35,265 nucleotides of DNA from Bacillota bacterium (GCA_023395515.1 JAEWZB010000058.1:1-35265); one strand, 5' to 3'; counted from the stretch's first letter, positions 24,103 through 32,323 are shown. The notes: generated by a model not told the origin, from the sequence alone. Translations and numbers: made by a program.

Positions 24103-24130
24103 AGGGTGGAATAACTATTTATTCCACCCT
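24103..24130 (+). terminator. Terminator after the glycerol-dehydrogenase-like gene
   Basis: AGGGTGGAAT pairs with ATTCCACCCT over an 8-base loop, followed by an interrupted T-rich run. It lies 20 bases past the stop codon. Confidence 0.7.
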
Positions 24131-24242
24131 ATATTTATATGCTTCATTTATTCTGGTGACGGAAAGCTAATCTTTATTAGTAAGAATTAAAGGGCTATTA
24201 CTGTACCCGCCTCACACCTCACCCCTAACTCCTTACCTTGTT

Positions 24243-25823
24243 TTAATGAGAGCAATGTTTATGATCTTTATCATGTTTATGGGCACAATCATGATGAACA
24301 GAGCTGGCAATTTCTAAACGGGAACCACCATTAGTCCCAAAAATCTGGATGTTTTGCCTGGTAAGCTCGGCTACTTCCGTAGCAACTTTATTTAAACATA
24401 CAAACATATCCTGGGAAAGTTTCTGCGCTCTACTATAATATTCTTTAGCCTTGGCCTCCTGCCTCGTTCTGACTGCTTCAATAGCGGCCTCTCCCATAGC
24501 ATGAAACTCATTATGTATTCCGTTAATTTTACCCCATTCCACGGCAATAGAAGGATAGTCTACCCTTACGGCATGATAAAAATGTCCGAAAGCACATTTA
24601 GTGGCATCAGTTTGTAAAGGGTAGGTTTTCATTTCATTGACAACCCGAGCCAGATTACTAAGCCACCTGGTATGGGCATCTTTGGCATTTTCTATAGTTT
24701 CTAAAAATTCATGATTATTTAGGGCATTACTGCTGCCACGCAGAGCTTCCATTTGCTCTTTTACCAGTCCGGAAAGCTCATTATCAATTTTGGCAATTTG
24801 TTTAGCGAAATCAGCACTAGCCGTAGCATCACGATGGATAACCTGAGTCATTTGCGCCAGGTTTTCAGCATCCCGGCTTGATACATCCATAGCCCGGTTT
24901 ATCTCTTCCGCCGCCCTTTTAATACCATCCATGGAAGTATTAATAACTTGTACCTTACTTATGGTATTTTGCAGCATCCCTACATTCTTTTCCATGGTAT
25001 CCGTAATCTTATCAATTTCATTACTCATTTTTTGGGTCAAAGACATGGTATTATCCATGCTAAGTTTACCTTCCCGGGCCGCTTCCTGGATATTATTTAC
25101 AAAGGTCTTCATGTTATCTAAGCTCTTTTTGGTACCATCAGCAAGTTTTCTTATTTCTTCAGCAACCACGGCAAATCCCCGCCCATGCTCACCAGCCCGG
25201 GCCGCCTCAATAGAAGCATTTAAGGCCAAGAGGTTAGTTTGTTCGGCGATAGCTTCTACACCATTAACAATATTATTAACATGATTGGCCATATCAACTA
25301 GTTGGTCAATTTTCTCTCCCATAACCGTAGCATCAAGAATCACATTATCTTTTAAATCATTAACATCCTTTAGTTGGTTTAAGCCATTAAAATTACTTTC
25401 TACTAATAATTCTGAAGCAGAAGATAACTCTTCTAGAGTGTCGGAGGTTTGGCTAATAGTATCATTAACACTATTCATGCTGGCATTAGTTTGTTCAACA
25501 ACCGCTAAATTAGATTCACTAAGCAAAGCTATTTCTTTGGCAAACTCTATTTGCTGATTAGCAATATGGGACATATTAACATCAAAGTCACTAAGCGAAG
25601 CAGTAATTTTAATAAGCTTTTTAGACGACTTAGACATCTGCTTTTCATTCTCAAAAAGACGTTTAAAATAACCAAGAAAGGCGATATGAATGGGATATTT
25701 AACTTCCGGCTCTTTTGCAGCTCTACCCTCAAAGCGTTCTTCTACATAATTAATTATGTGAGTAGTTTCTCCACAATGATTTTTGGAAAATAATCCTCTG
25801 GATTTGCCAATATTATTCTTCAT
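24243..25823 (-). CDS. Soluble chemoreceptor with CZB zinc-binding domain and His-rich tail
   Basis: This 526-residue methyl-accepting protein has no membrane helix, so it is cytoplasmic. A short N-terminal region (1-60) is followed by a coiled-coil signalling domain with the tip NLLALNASIEAARAGEHGRG (about 195-215). The C-terminal CZB domain follows. All positions of the CZB pattern are met: His384-xx-Trp387, 22 residues, Cys410-Ala-Phe-Gly-His-Phe, 21 residues, His437-xxx-His441. CZB proteins bind zinc through three His and one Cys and link chemotaxis to metal or oxidant levels. The last 20 residues contain seven His, two Cys and three Asp, an additional likely metal-binding tail. A TGGTATACT extended -10 lies upstream at 25904-25912. 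The neighbouring ferritin-like gene is divergent. Confidence 0.93.
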   Translation of the reverse strand: MKNNIGKSRGLFSKNHCGETTHIINYVEERFEGRAAKEPEVKYPIHIAFLGYFKRLFENEKQMSKSSKKLIKITASLSDFDVNMSHIANQQIEFAKEIALLSESNLAVVEQTNASMNSVNDTISQTSDTLEELSSASELLVESNFNGLNQLKDVNDLKDNVILDATVMGEKIDQLVDMANHVNNIVNGVEAIAEQTNLLALNASIEAARAGEHGRGFAVVAEEIRKLADGTKKSLDNMKTFVNNIQEAAREGKLSMDNTMSLTQKMSNEIDKITDTMEKNVGMLQNTISKVQVINTSMDGIKRAAEEINRAMDVSSRDAENLAQMTQVIHRDATASADFAKQIAKIDNELSGLVKEQMEALRGSSNALNNHEFLETIENAKDAHTRWLSNLARVVNEMKTYPLQTDATKCAFGHFYHAVRVDYPSIAVEWGKINGIHNEFHAMGEAAIEAVRTRQEAKAKEYYSRAQKLSQDMFVCLNKVATEVAELTRQNIQIFGTNGGSRLEIASSVHHDCAHKHDKDHKHCSH

Positions 25824-25995
25824 TAATAAAATCTCCTCCCGATCAAATTGCCTTCATATAAGCTGCGATTTTTGGTATAATCCCCAATAATTGATTAATT
25901 TTTAGTATACCATAAGTTGGTTTGTAATTAATTGAAAAATCTAGTCTGCCTTACATGAAAACAAAATATCACCCCTTATAACTTATAGCCAAATG

Positions 25996-26004
25996 TGTTA
26001 TAAA
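25996..26004 (+). promoter_or_regulatory. Possible extended -10 promoter of the ferritin-like gene
   Basis: TGTTATAAA (TG-N-TATAAA) lies about 38 bases before the ATG at 26042. No clear -35 is present. I see no PerR or Fur box. Confidence 0.35.
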
Positions 26005-26041
26005 AAAGATGAGATGTTAAAGCAAATGAGGAGGATGAATA

Positions 26042-26497
26042 ATGAATGCCCAAACCTTAGAAGATATTATTAATAGTGCTATTGAAAGCGAAGTAGCTGC
26101 TTATCAGTTTTACTCAGCAGCAGCTCAAAAAATGACCGACCCTTCCGCCCAGGCTTTATTTAGCGAATTAGCCGAAGAAGAAAAACAACATGAAGAAACT
26201 TTGGCTAACCTTGATTTATCTAATATGCAATCCATTCCTACCTATGATTTACCTGACCTTGGTATAGCGGAAGAAATTGAAAAGCCCGTCCTTTCTATTG
26301 AAATGGCCTTTGTAGATGCTATTGCCCTGGCTATGAAAAATGAAGAAGAAGCTATGATCTTATATGACCTCCTGTCCAAATGCACAGATAATCCCGAACA
26401 GCAACACCTTTTTCAGTCATTATCAGCTATGGAGAAAGGCCATAAAGCCCGCTTGGAGGACATTTACAAAAATGCTGCTTACGCACAAATCTGGTAA
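26042..26497 (+). CDS. Ferritin-like (rubrerythrin-type) diiron protein
   Basis: This is a 151-residue four-helix protein. It has two copies of the Glu ... ExxH pattern of ferritin-like diiron proteins: IESEVAAYQFY near 14-24 with EEKQH (Glu47, His50), then MKNEEEAMILY near 98-108 with MEKGH (Glu131, His134). There is no rubredoxin CxxC domain, so it is not a full rubrerythrin. Relatives serve in oxidative or metal stress in anaerobes, but the specific reaction is unknown. The ATG follows GAGGAGG. It is divergent from the CZB chemoreceptor, which could share a metal/oxidant theme. Confidence 0.82.
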   Translation: MNAQTLEDIINSAIESEVAAYQFYSAAAQKMTDPSAQALFSELAEEEKQHEETLANLDLSNMQSIPTYDLPDLGIAEEIEKPVLSIEMAFVDAIALAMKNEEEAMILYDLLSKCTDNPEQQHLFQSLSAMEKGHKARLEDIYKNAAYAQIW

Positions 26498-26525
26498 GAG
26501 AGTACTAGGGCACAGTTGGTAGCGC

Positions 26526-27218
26526 TTATTGGCCCATACATAATAAAGCGGCTTTAGTTGCATGAATTATGGTCGTATCAAATACGGGCAAAGTAGTATC
26601 CTTCTGCTTAACTAATAAACCAATTTCCGTGCAGCCAAGAATGACACCTTGGGCACCGTTTTGTTCCAGTTGCTGGATAATTCGCAAATATTCCCTTTGG
26701 GAATTCTCAGATATAATACCTAAACATAATTCATTGTAAATCACGCGGTTAATCAGCTCTATATCTTCAATTGCTGGAATAAGTACGTCAATGCCTGCTG
26801 CTAAAAGCTTTTCTTGGTAAAAGGTTTCCATCACTGTATATTTGGTACCGAGTAAGGCTGCGCGTTTTATATTATGGCGTTTCAGTTCTTCAGCCGCAGC
26901 TTCTGCAATATGGACAATAGGAATATTAATTTGTTCCTGGATTTGAGGTGCGACTTTGTGCATAGTATTAGTGCAAATCAAAATAAAATCAGCTCCGGCT
27001 TTTTCCAGACTTCGGGCGGCATGGCTTAAAATATCTGCGCTTTTTTCCCACTCACCCCGGGCTTGACACTCCTCAATTTCGTGAAAATTAACACTGTATA
27101 ATATAACCTGGGCAGAATGAAAGCCTCCCAGTTGTCTTTTAACAACTTCATTAACGATTTGATAATAGGTAACCGTACTTTCCCAACTCATTCCGCCAAT
27201 TAATCCAATAGTCCTCAA
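26526..27218 (-). CDS. Aspartate/glutamate racemase family protein
   Basis: These are cofactor-independent racemases using two cysteines. The start is a TTG at 27218 behind GGGAGGAAGAGCAT. The 230-residue protein begins with TIGLIGGMSWEST, the signature of aspartate racemases. Its two catalytic Cys are Cys82 (LICTNTMHK) and Cys196 (ILGCTEIGLL). The length and GGMSWEST motif favour the aspartate-racemase (YgeA/RacD) branch over glutamate racemase MurI. It converges on the ferritin-like gene with 28 bases between. Confidence 0.9.
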   Translation of the reverse strand: MRTIGLIGGMSWESTVTYYQIVNEVVKRQLGGFHSAQVILYSVNFHEIEECQARGEWEKSADILSHAARSLEKAGADFILICTNTMHKVAPQIQEQINIPIVHIAEAAAEELKRHNIKRAALLGTKYTVMETFYQEKLLAAGIDVLIPAIEDIELINRVIYNELCLGIISENSQREYLRIIQQLEQNGAQGVILGCTEIGLLVKQKDTTLPVFDTTIIHATKAALLCMGQ

Positions 27219-27425
27219 ATGCTCTTCCTCCCATACTGTTTAAATACAGAGATACTAATATCGTCTCCATCTCATATTTCTATCGTAAAATCGTGTTCCT
27301 AAGGAAAGATAAACCCCCTTAACGAACCACCCCCATTTACATACCCTAGTTTTACTATCACTAAATTACCATAAAAACAGGAACAAATCCTATAGGTTAC
27401 TGCATAAGCTAACAAGAATAAACTA

Positions 27426-27455
27426 TTGACAAATGAAATATAGGTAATTCATAAT
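27426..27455 (+). promoter_or_regulatory. Sigma-A promoter of the riboswitch-TerC transcript
   Basis: TTGACA (27426-27431) and CATAAT (27450-27455) are separated by 18 bases. The start is predicted near 27462, just ahead of the riboswitch 5' strand. Confidence 0.65.
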
Positions 27456-27475
27456 ACAAATAATAATTAAATAAG

Positions 27476-27576
27476 TTCCCTAAAGGGGAGTAGCTTTTAC
27501 AGCAAAGTCGTCATTTCGGAGGATAATTTCTCCCGGCTTTGTTGGCAACTGTGTAGTTGTTAGCAAGACCTTTGCC
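27476..27576 (+). ncRNA. yybP-ykoY (Mn2+) riboswitch aptamer
   Basis: The RNA contains the conserved features of the class: AAAGGGGAGTAGC at the 5' strand, then CAAAGTCGTCATTTCG, CCCGGCTTTGTTGGCAAC, and AGCAAGACCTTTGCC closing the P1 helix. The class binds Mn2+ and turns on Mn export or related membrane proteins. The 3' P1 strand GACCTTT (27567-27573) is also the 5' half of a terminator. Ligand binding, which stabilises P1, should therefore prevent termination and switch the gene on. Confidence 0.93.
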
Positions 27577-27600
27577 TGCCCGGTAAAGGTCTTTTCTTAT
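27567..27600 (+). terminator. Riboswitch-controlled terminator
   Basis: GACCTTT (27567-27573) pairs with AAAGGTC (27585-27591), followed by TTTTCTTATTTT. The left arm is shared with the aptamer P1 helix, making the two structures mutually exclusive. Confidence 0.8.
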
Positions 27601-27608
27601 TTTAAAAG

Positions 27609-27638
27609 CCTTTACCAGGTATTTGGTAAAGGTTTTTT
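27609..27638 (+). terminator. Second terminator hairpin in the TerC leader
   Basis: CCTTTACC (27609-27616) pairs with GGTAAAGG (27625-27632), directly followed by six T. Its left arm resembles the P1/terminator strand just upstream, so alternative pairings such as TTTACC with GGTAAA at 27582-27587 are possible. That could make it part of the switch. Confidence 0.75.
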
Positions 27639-27706
27639 GTTATAAATGCCCTTTAGGGTCTTTAGTAACAATAGGTTAAGAAAATATTAATAAGGAGAGG
27701 GAAAAA

Positions 27707-28465
27707 ATGGATATCTCAATTTTATTTGAATACGGATGGGTGTTATTAGTATTAATTATTCTGGAAGGTTTGCTGGCAGCCGATAATGCTCTGGTTTTAG
27801 CCATTATGGTGAAACATCTGCCGGAAAAAACCAGGAAAAAGGCGCTTTTCTATGGATTGGCCGGAGCTTTTATTTTTCGGCTTACTTCATTATTTATTAT
27901 TTCTTTTCTGGTGGATGTTTGGCAAGTCCAAGCCCTGGGCGCCTTATACCTTCTTTTCATTGCCCTTAACCATATTGTAAGAAAACTATTTTTCCCTAAG
28001 AAAAAAGAGCACCCTCCAGAAACAATAATGAAAGGTTCCAGGTTTTGGCCCACGGTTCTTAAGGTTGAGTTGGCCGATATCGCTTTTGCCATTGACTCTA
28101 TTTTGGCTGCGGTAGCTCTGGCCATGACGCTTCCTAATACTAATCTTCCGCAAATTGGCGGCATGGATGGCGGTAAATTTCTGGTAGTCTTTACCGGTGG
28201 TTTTATCGGATTAATTATAATGCGCTTCGCGGCTAACTTATTTGTAAAATTGCTTCATTCCAGGCCCGGCTTGGAAATTGCAGCATTTGTAATTGTGGGG
28301 TGGGTAGGAGTTAAGCTTATTGTGTTAACTTTAGGACACCCGGATATTGGAGTTTTATCCTCCGGCTTTGCCCATTCTACTGAATGGAAACTATTTTTCT
28401 ATACGGTTTTAATTGGAATAGCTATAGCCGGCTGGTTCCTGTCCAAGGACAAGAAACATACTTAA
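27707..28465 (+). CDS. TerC-family integral membrane protein, probable Mn2+ exporter
   Basis: This 252-residue protein has about seven membrane helices. TerC hallmarks are EGLLAADNALVLA (Glu20, Asp26, Asn27) in the first helix and ELADIAFAIDSILA (Glu121, Asp124, Asp130) in the middle, acidic residues within the membrane that suit metal transport. TerC proteins behind yybP-ykoY riboswitches (such as Alx and the Bacillus YkoY/MeeY group) are linked to Mn2+ export or metalation of secreted proteins. The ATG follows AAGGAGAGGG. It is probably monocistronic: 238 bases separate it from the next gene. Confidence 0.9.
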   Translation: MDISILFEYGWVLLVLIILEGLLAADNALVLAIMVKHLPEKTRKKALFYGLAGAFIFRLTSLFIISFLVDVWQVQALGALYLLFIALNHIVRKLFFPKKKEHPPETIMKGSRFWPTVLKVELADIAFAIDSILAAVALAMTLPNTNLPQIGGMDGGKFLVVFTGGFIGLIIMRFAANLFVKLLHSRPGLEIAAFVIVGWVGVKLIVLTLGHPDIGVLSSGFAHSTEWKLFFYTVLIGIAIAGWFLSKDKKHT

Positions 28466-28599
28466 AGTCAGATTATAAGTTAGCCCTCACCTTAACCGGC
28501 TTAACTAAAATAGTATATCCTTTTCGGTTACCGTTGTAAGTTAATAAGCCGCTTTTCGACCTGGTTAAACGGTTAAATTCTTTGTTAGTCAATGTCCTG

Positions 28600-28677
28600 T
28601 TATGTTAGTTTATGTCAGTTTATAACATGTACAATGTTTTTCCTTTATGTTATATTATGTTTAATTATGTTATATTA
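28600..28677 (+). repeat. Cluster of TTATGTTA repeats, probable operator of the mod-type operon
   Basis: TTATGTTATATTA occurs twice, exactly, at 28645-28657 and 28665-28677 (20-base period). The core TTATGTTA also occurs at 28600-28607, TTATGTCA is at 28610-28617, and the inverted TATAACAT is at 28621-28628. The spacings of 10 and 20 place copies on one face of the helix. The second 13-mer ends 26 bases before the substrate-binding protein ATG. A molybdate- or tungstate-responsive regulator is the obvious candidate, but no regulator gene is adjacent. Confidence 0.6.
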
Positions 28678-28703
28678 CAAAATACTGGAAAGGGTGAGGA
28701 AGG

Positions 28704-29510
28704 ATGAATAGTAAAATAAAACCGCTTATTTTACGCCTGTTAATTTTATGTCTAGCTGTAGGTATGCTGCTTATAGCAGGTTGCAGCAAAAACGAAGCTG
28801 GCCCAGTGGAAACTCCTGAAGAAACTAAAACTTTATTTGCTTATGTAGGGGCGAACTTAAAAGAGCCGTTCACCGAGCTGGCTGAAGCTTATGAGCAAGA
28901 AACCGGAGTAATAATTGAAATTACCTATAATAATTCCGGGGCTTTATTAAACCAGGTTGAAACTGCTCAAAGAGGCGATATTTATATGCCGGGGGGCATG
29001 CCTTTTGTAGCTAACGCTAAGGAAAAAGGATTTATAGACGAGGTGATAGGTCCTATTGCTTATCATACTCCGGTTATTGTAGTTCCTAAAGATAATCCGG
29101 CTAATATAACTTCCGTGCAAGATTTAGCTAATGAAGGAGTAAAGCTGGTACTACCTGATCTCGAAGCTACTGCCATCGGAAAAACGGTGAATAAAGTTTT
29201 TGAGAAAACCGGTAAAGGCAATGAGATTAGAAACAATATTATGGCCAGTTTAGAAAGTCCGGCCAAAGTAATGGCCGCTATTGGTATGGGACAAGGAAAT
29301 GCCGGTATAGTTGAATATAGCAATACTTTAAAAGACCAGGATAAAATTACTGCGGTGGAAATTGATCCTCAATTAAACATCATAGATGAAATTCCTATAG
29401 CTTCTTTAGCTTTTGCCGAAGATAAAGAATTAGCTAATGATTTCTTAAATTTTGCTAAAGAACATGGTCCGGAAGCTTTTGAGAAATATGGATTTAAAAT
29501 TACAAAATAA
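28704..29510 (+). CDS. modA: Molybdate/tungstate-type ABC substrate-binding lipoprotein
   Basis: This is the extracytoplasmic receptor of an oxyanion importer. Residues 1-27 are a lipoprotein signal (LIAGC, Cys27). The mature protein has the ModA/WtpA fold: LFAYVGANLKEPFTELAEAYE, then NNSGALLNQVETAQRGDIYMPGG, in which the SGAL segment binds the oxyanion, and GIVEYSNTL. Length (268) is normal. The symbol modA marks the family; tungstate-preferring (Wtp/Tup) function is equally possible. That would fit anaerobes that use tungsten formate dehydrogenases. The 3' end overlaps the permease gene by 23 bases. Confidence 0.85.
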   Translation: MNSKIKPLILRLLILCLAVGMLLIAGCSKNEAGPVETPEETKTLFAYVGANLKEPFTELAEAYEQETGVIIEITYNNSGALLNQVETAQRGDIYMPGGMPFVANAKEKGFIDEVIGPIAYHTPVIVVPKDNPANITSVQDLANEGVKLVLPDLEATAIGKTVNKVFEKTGKGNEIRNNIMASLESPAKVMAAIGMGQGNAGIVEYSNTLKDQDKITAVEIDPQLNIIDEIPIASLAFAEDKELANDFLNFAKEHGPEAFEKYGFKITK

Positions 29511-30291
29511 TTCTAACTTAATAGGCCGCTTATTTATAGGCTCGTTTTGGTTCGTCTTTATTATAACGAGCCTATTTTTTATTGGAGTTATTGCCGGACT
29601 AATTTCATATAGCGATTTAGCTACTATTATTAAAGTAATGCAGCAGGAAGAGTTTCATTTTGCGGTTAAGTTTACTATGGCAACATCGGTTTTAGCGACT
29701 TCTTTGGCCGTTATTGTGGCATTACCTTGTGCTTATATTTTATCCAGATATCAGATTCCCGGTAAAGCTATTTGGGATACCTTGGTAGACATTCCTATTG
29801 TGCTTCCACCCTTAGTCAGCGGAATTGCTTTATTAATTTTCTTTGGTCCTTTATATGGAGAGCATCTGGCTAAAGCCGGAATTAATGTGGTCTTCAGCCA
29901 ACTAGGTGTGGTGGTAGCCCAATGGTTTGTAGCTACTCCTTATGCTATCAGAACTTTTCAACAAGCTTTTAATAGTATCGATCCACGTATGGAAAAAGTA
30001 GCTAAAACTCTAGGCTATTCCCCTGCCCAAGTATTTTTTCGGGTTACCCTGCCTTTAACTAAACTGTCTTTAGCCGGGGGAATAATGATGTCCTGGGCCC
30101 GTGCTTTGGGAGAGTTCGGGGCTACCGCCATGCTGGCGGGAATAACCAGGATGAAAACTGAAACATTATCGGTGGCAGTTTTTCTTAATATGTCCATAGG
30201 GGATATGAATTTCGCCATTGCTACGGCTATTGTTATGCTGTCTTTAGCCTTAATATTATTGATAGTTTTAAAAACACTAATACCAAAATGA
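29488..30291 (+). CDS. modB: Molybdate/tungstate-type ABC permease
   Basis: This is the membrane permease of the oxyanion importer. The ATG at 29488 (MDLKLQNNSNLIGRL) is chosen; the frame stays open to 29452, but that codon lies further inside the preceding gene. It gives 267 residues with about six helices. The family motifs are DIPIVLPPLVSGIALL, the coupling loop EKVAKTLGYSPAQVFFRVTLPL and RALGEFGATAMLAG, which is typical of ModB/WtpB. The 23-base overlap with the receptor gene indicates translational coupling. The ATPase follows 9 bases downstream. Confidence 0.88.
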   Translation: MDLKLQNNSNLIGRLFIGSFWFVFIITSLFFIGVIAGLISYSDLATIIKVMQQEEFHFAVKFTMATSVLATSLAVIVALPCAYILSRYQIPGKAIWDTLVDIPIVLPPLVSGIALLIFFGPLYGEHLAKAGINVVFSQLGVVVAQWFVATPYAIRTFQQAFNSIDPRMEKVAKTLGYSPAQVFFRVTLPLTKLSLAGGIMMSWARALGEFGATAMLAGITRMKTETLSVAVFLNMSIGDMNFAIATAIVMLSLALILLIVLKTLIPK

Positions 30292-30300
30292 GGTTTACCT

Positions 30301-31395
30301 ATGCAAGCACCTTTATTTCAAGTAACCGGATTAAATGTTAAAGCGGGAAAATTCGCTTTGCAAAATATTGCTTTTTCTCTGCACCAACAAGATTATGTAA
30401 TAATTTTAGGTCCTACCGGATGTGGGAAAACCATGCTTTTAGAGACCATAGCCGGCCTGCGCCAAGCAACCGGCGGTAAGGTACTGCTGCAAGAAAAAGA
30501 TATTACCTCTTATCCTCCTGAGTTAAGAGGCTTAGGCTTTGCCTATCAAGACAGCTTACTTTATCCATTTATTAATGTAGAAGAAAATATCCTATTTGGA
30601 GCTAAAGCCAGGAAAAATGATAAAAACCCCGCCACTAAAAAAAGATTAAAAACTTTAGCCGCAGCTATGAATATCGCCCATCTGTTAAAACGTTTTCCTG
30701 CCTCCTTAAGCGGAGGAGAAAAACAACGGGTTTCACTGGCCAGGGCTATTCTAATTAATCCGCCGGTACTTTTGCTGGATGAGCCTTTATCAGCCTTAGA
30801 TCCCCAAACCCGCTATACCATGCGTAATTTACTCCGGGAAATTCATCAGACAGAAAAAATCGGCATTATTCATGTTACCCATGATTTTAATGAAGCACTG
30901 CAATTAGGAACCCAACTGCTGGTGATGAATCAAGGCCAAGTTTTACAAAAAGGTACACCTATAGAAGTATTTAATCACCCTAATTCTTTATTCGTAGCTG
31001 ATTTTCTGCAATGTGCCAATATAGTTAAGGGGCAATTTAAAAATATTAATGACACTCTTTGGTTTGCAGACCAAGCCAATGGTTGGAATATCGGTCCTTG
31101 GCCCCCTGAAAAAATTCCCGTTAATCACCATAAAAAATCACACCTTATTATACATGCCTGGCAGCTTAGGATATCTCCCCCAGGTAATTTATTACCCGAA
31201 TCCCGTTGCTGTTATTGGCAAGCTTCTATAAAAAGTATAATAATACACAGCACCCATGTAGAAATAATTTGTCAGGGTAAAGGTTTATGGCATATACATT
31301 TATCCAGAGATGAATGGCAGAAGTTAAACCTTCGAGTAGGCCATACCGTAGATTTATCCGTAAAAATAGATGACCTTCATTTAATCGAAGATTAA
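30301..31395 (+). CDS. modC: Molybdate/tungstate-type ABC ATPase with TOBE-like domain
   Basis: This is the ATPase of the oxyanion importer, 364 residues. The nucleotide-binding domain has Walker A GPTGCGKT (37-44), Q-loop FAYQDSLLYP, signature LSGGEKQR (about 136-143), Walker B LLLDEPLSALD and switch His in VTHDFNEAL. After about residue 235 comes a divergent segment. A C-terminal stretch follows (about 318-360: VEIICQGKGLWHIHLSRDE and LRVGHTVDLSVKIDDLHLI) that looks like one TOBE domain, which in this family senses the oxyanion. The ATG follows GAGGTTTACCT. No clear terminator is seen before the convergent gene 34 bases on. Confidence 0.88.
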   Translation: MQAPLFQVTGLNVKAGKFALQNIAFSLHQQDYVIILGPTGCGKTMLLETIAGLRQATGGKVLLQEKDITSYPPELRGLGFAYQDSLLYPFINVEENILFGAKARKNDKNPATKKRLKTLAAAMNIAHLLKRFPASLSGGEKQRVSLARAILINPPVLLLDEPLSALDPQTRYTMRNLLREIHQTEKIGIIHVTHDFNEALQLGTQLLVMNQGQVLQKGTPIEVFNHPNSLFVADFLQCANIVKGQFKNINDTLWFADQANGWNIGPWPPEKIPVNHHKKSHLIIHAWQLRISPPGNLLPESRCCYWQASIKSIIIHSTHVEIICQGKGLWHIHLSRDEWQKLNLRVGHTVDLSVKIDDLHLIED

Positions 31396-31429
31396 CATTC
31401 CCACCCATTCTTCCCCCACTATAACTAAG

Positions 31430-32182
31430 CTAATCTTCTAAAATAAAACGCCAGGCACAAAACCATTCGGCGGGATGTTCATCGGGGGGACAGCCTATAC
31501 ATTCCGTACGGATACGTTCATCTATCCCCCAGGCAAAACGGCTGTATTCTACCAGTCCGGCCGATTTACACGGATAATCAGCCATTCCTTTACGCTGTCG
31601 GGCCGATTGTACCCGGCAATCATTCATCTGAAAGATTATACTATGGGGACTGTCTTCAATAATTGATTGCTCATTAATTCTGGCATACATTCTAAATCCT
31701 AAAGCTTGCTTTAATCCCTTGAGCCCAGCCCGTTCAGGTAATCCTAAAAAGTTTTTAATCATCCGGGCCTCTACTTGCGAAAAACGATGCCAGCAAGAAT
31801 CATTACATCTTTTAGCATCGTTCATTCCATAGGTTTTTTCTACCTCCTGAAACCAAAGACCATCCATAGCCAGCCAATTCTTACCTATATCACTGGTAAG
31901 AGCTACTAGCTTTTCCCGGGGTAAATCTAATAAAGGCTGAGGAATTCCTTCGTTTACCGCAAAACCCAGTGTCTCTCCTAATCGTTTTATGCTAATGTTC
32001 TGCGATTTCTGGGCCGCTTCTTCCAGTATATCCAGGGCCCGGTTCATACCTAATTGATGTTCCACCTCTCTAAACCACAAAGTATGATGGACGGTCATGC
32101 GATGAGCCATATCCAAAATAAAACGCGCCAGTTCTTCTTGAGTTAAATCATCTAACTTGTAAACATCTTTTTCATTGGTCAT
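31430..32182 (-). CDS. DUF6125-like cysteine-rich cytosolic protein with internal repeat
   Basis: This 250-residue protein has no signal or membrane helix. Residues about 14-73 and 87-149 resemble each other: LWFREVEHQLGMNRA versus LWFQEVEKTYGMNDA. The C-terminal third is Cys-rich with a well-ordered pattern: QMNDCRVQSARQRKGM, YPCKSAGLVEYSRFA, ECIGCPPDEHP and WFCAWRF. Six Cys in this region could bind a metal or cluster. I recognise it as the DUF6125 type found in anaerobic Firmicutes; no function is assigned. The ATG follows GGGGAGAAATATT. An imperfectly spaced inverted repeat, TTAAGCATA/TATGCTTAA (32230-32276), lies upstream. Confidence 0.65.
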   Translation of the reverse strand: MTNEKDVYKLDDLTQEELARFILDMAHRMTVHHTLWFREVEHQLGMNRALDILEEAAQKSQNISIKRLGETLGFAVNEGIPQPLLDLPREKLVALTSDIGKNWLAMDGLWFQEVEKTYGMNDAKRCNDSCWHRFSQVEARMIKNFLGLPERAGLKGLKQALGFRMYARINEQSIIEDSPHSIIFQMNDCRVQSARQRKGMADYPCKSAGLVEYSRFAWGIDERIRTECIGCPPDEHPAEWFCAWRFILED

Positions 32183-32323
32183 AATATTTCTCCCCTACTC
32201 ATAATAACTTCTAAATTATATTTTAATCCTTAAGCATACTTTTTTCATTAAGGCATTTGTTCCTTTATATGCTTAAAATCTGCATAATCAGCTTAAATTT
32301 CGTTTTTTAAGTAAACTAAGCAA

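Larger units (their letters stand above)
27219..27706. other. Intergenic region with TerC control elements
   Basis: The first 200 bases (27219-27420) show nothing I recognise. The rest holds a sigma-A promoter (27426-27455), a manganese riboswitch (about 27476-27576) and two terminator hairpins (27567-27638), then a leader to the TerC ATG. Confidence 0.6.

Noticed and set aside
25026..25045. Sequence TTACTCATTTTTTGGGTCAA resembling the enhancer motif
   Set aside because: It lies inside the CZB chemoreceptor coding sequence, and its left half is shifted by one base relative to sites A, B and C.
32230..32276. Inverted repeat TTAAGCATA/TATGCTTAA before the DUF6125-like gene
   Set aside because: It is short and AT-rich with a 29-base spacer, so it is likely by chance in such sequence. 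It is mentioned only in the gene entry.
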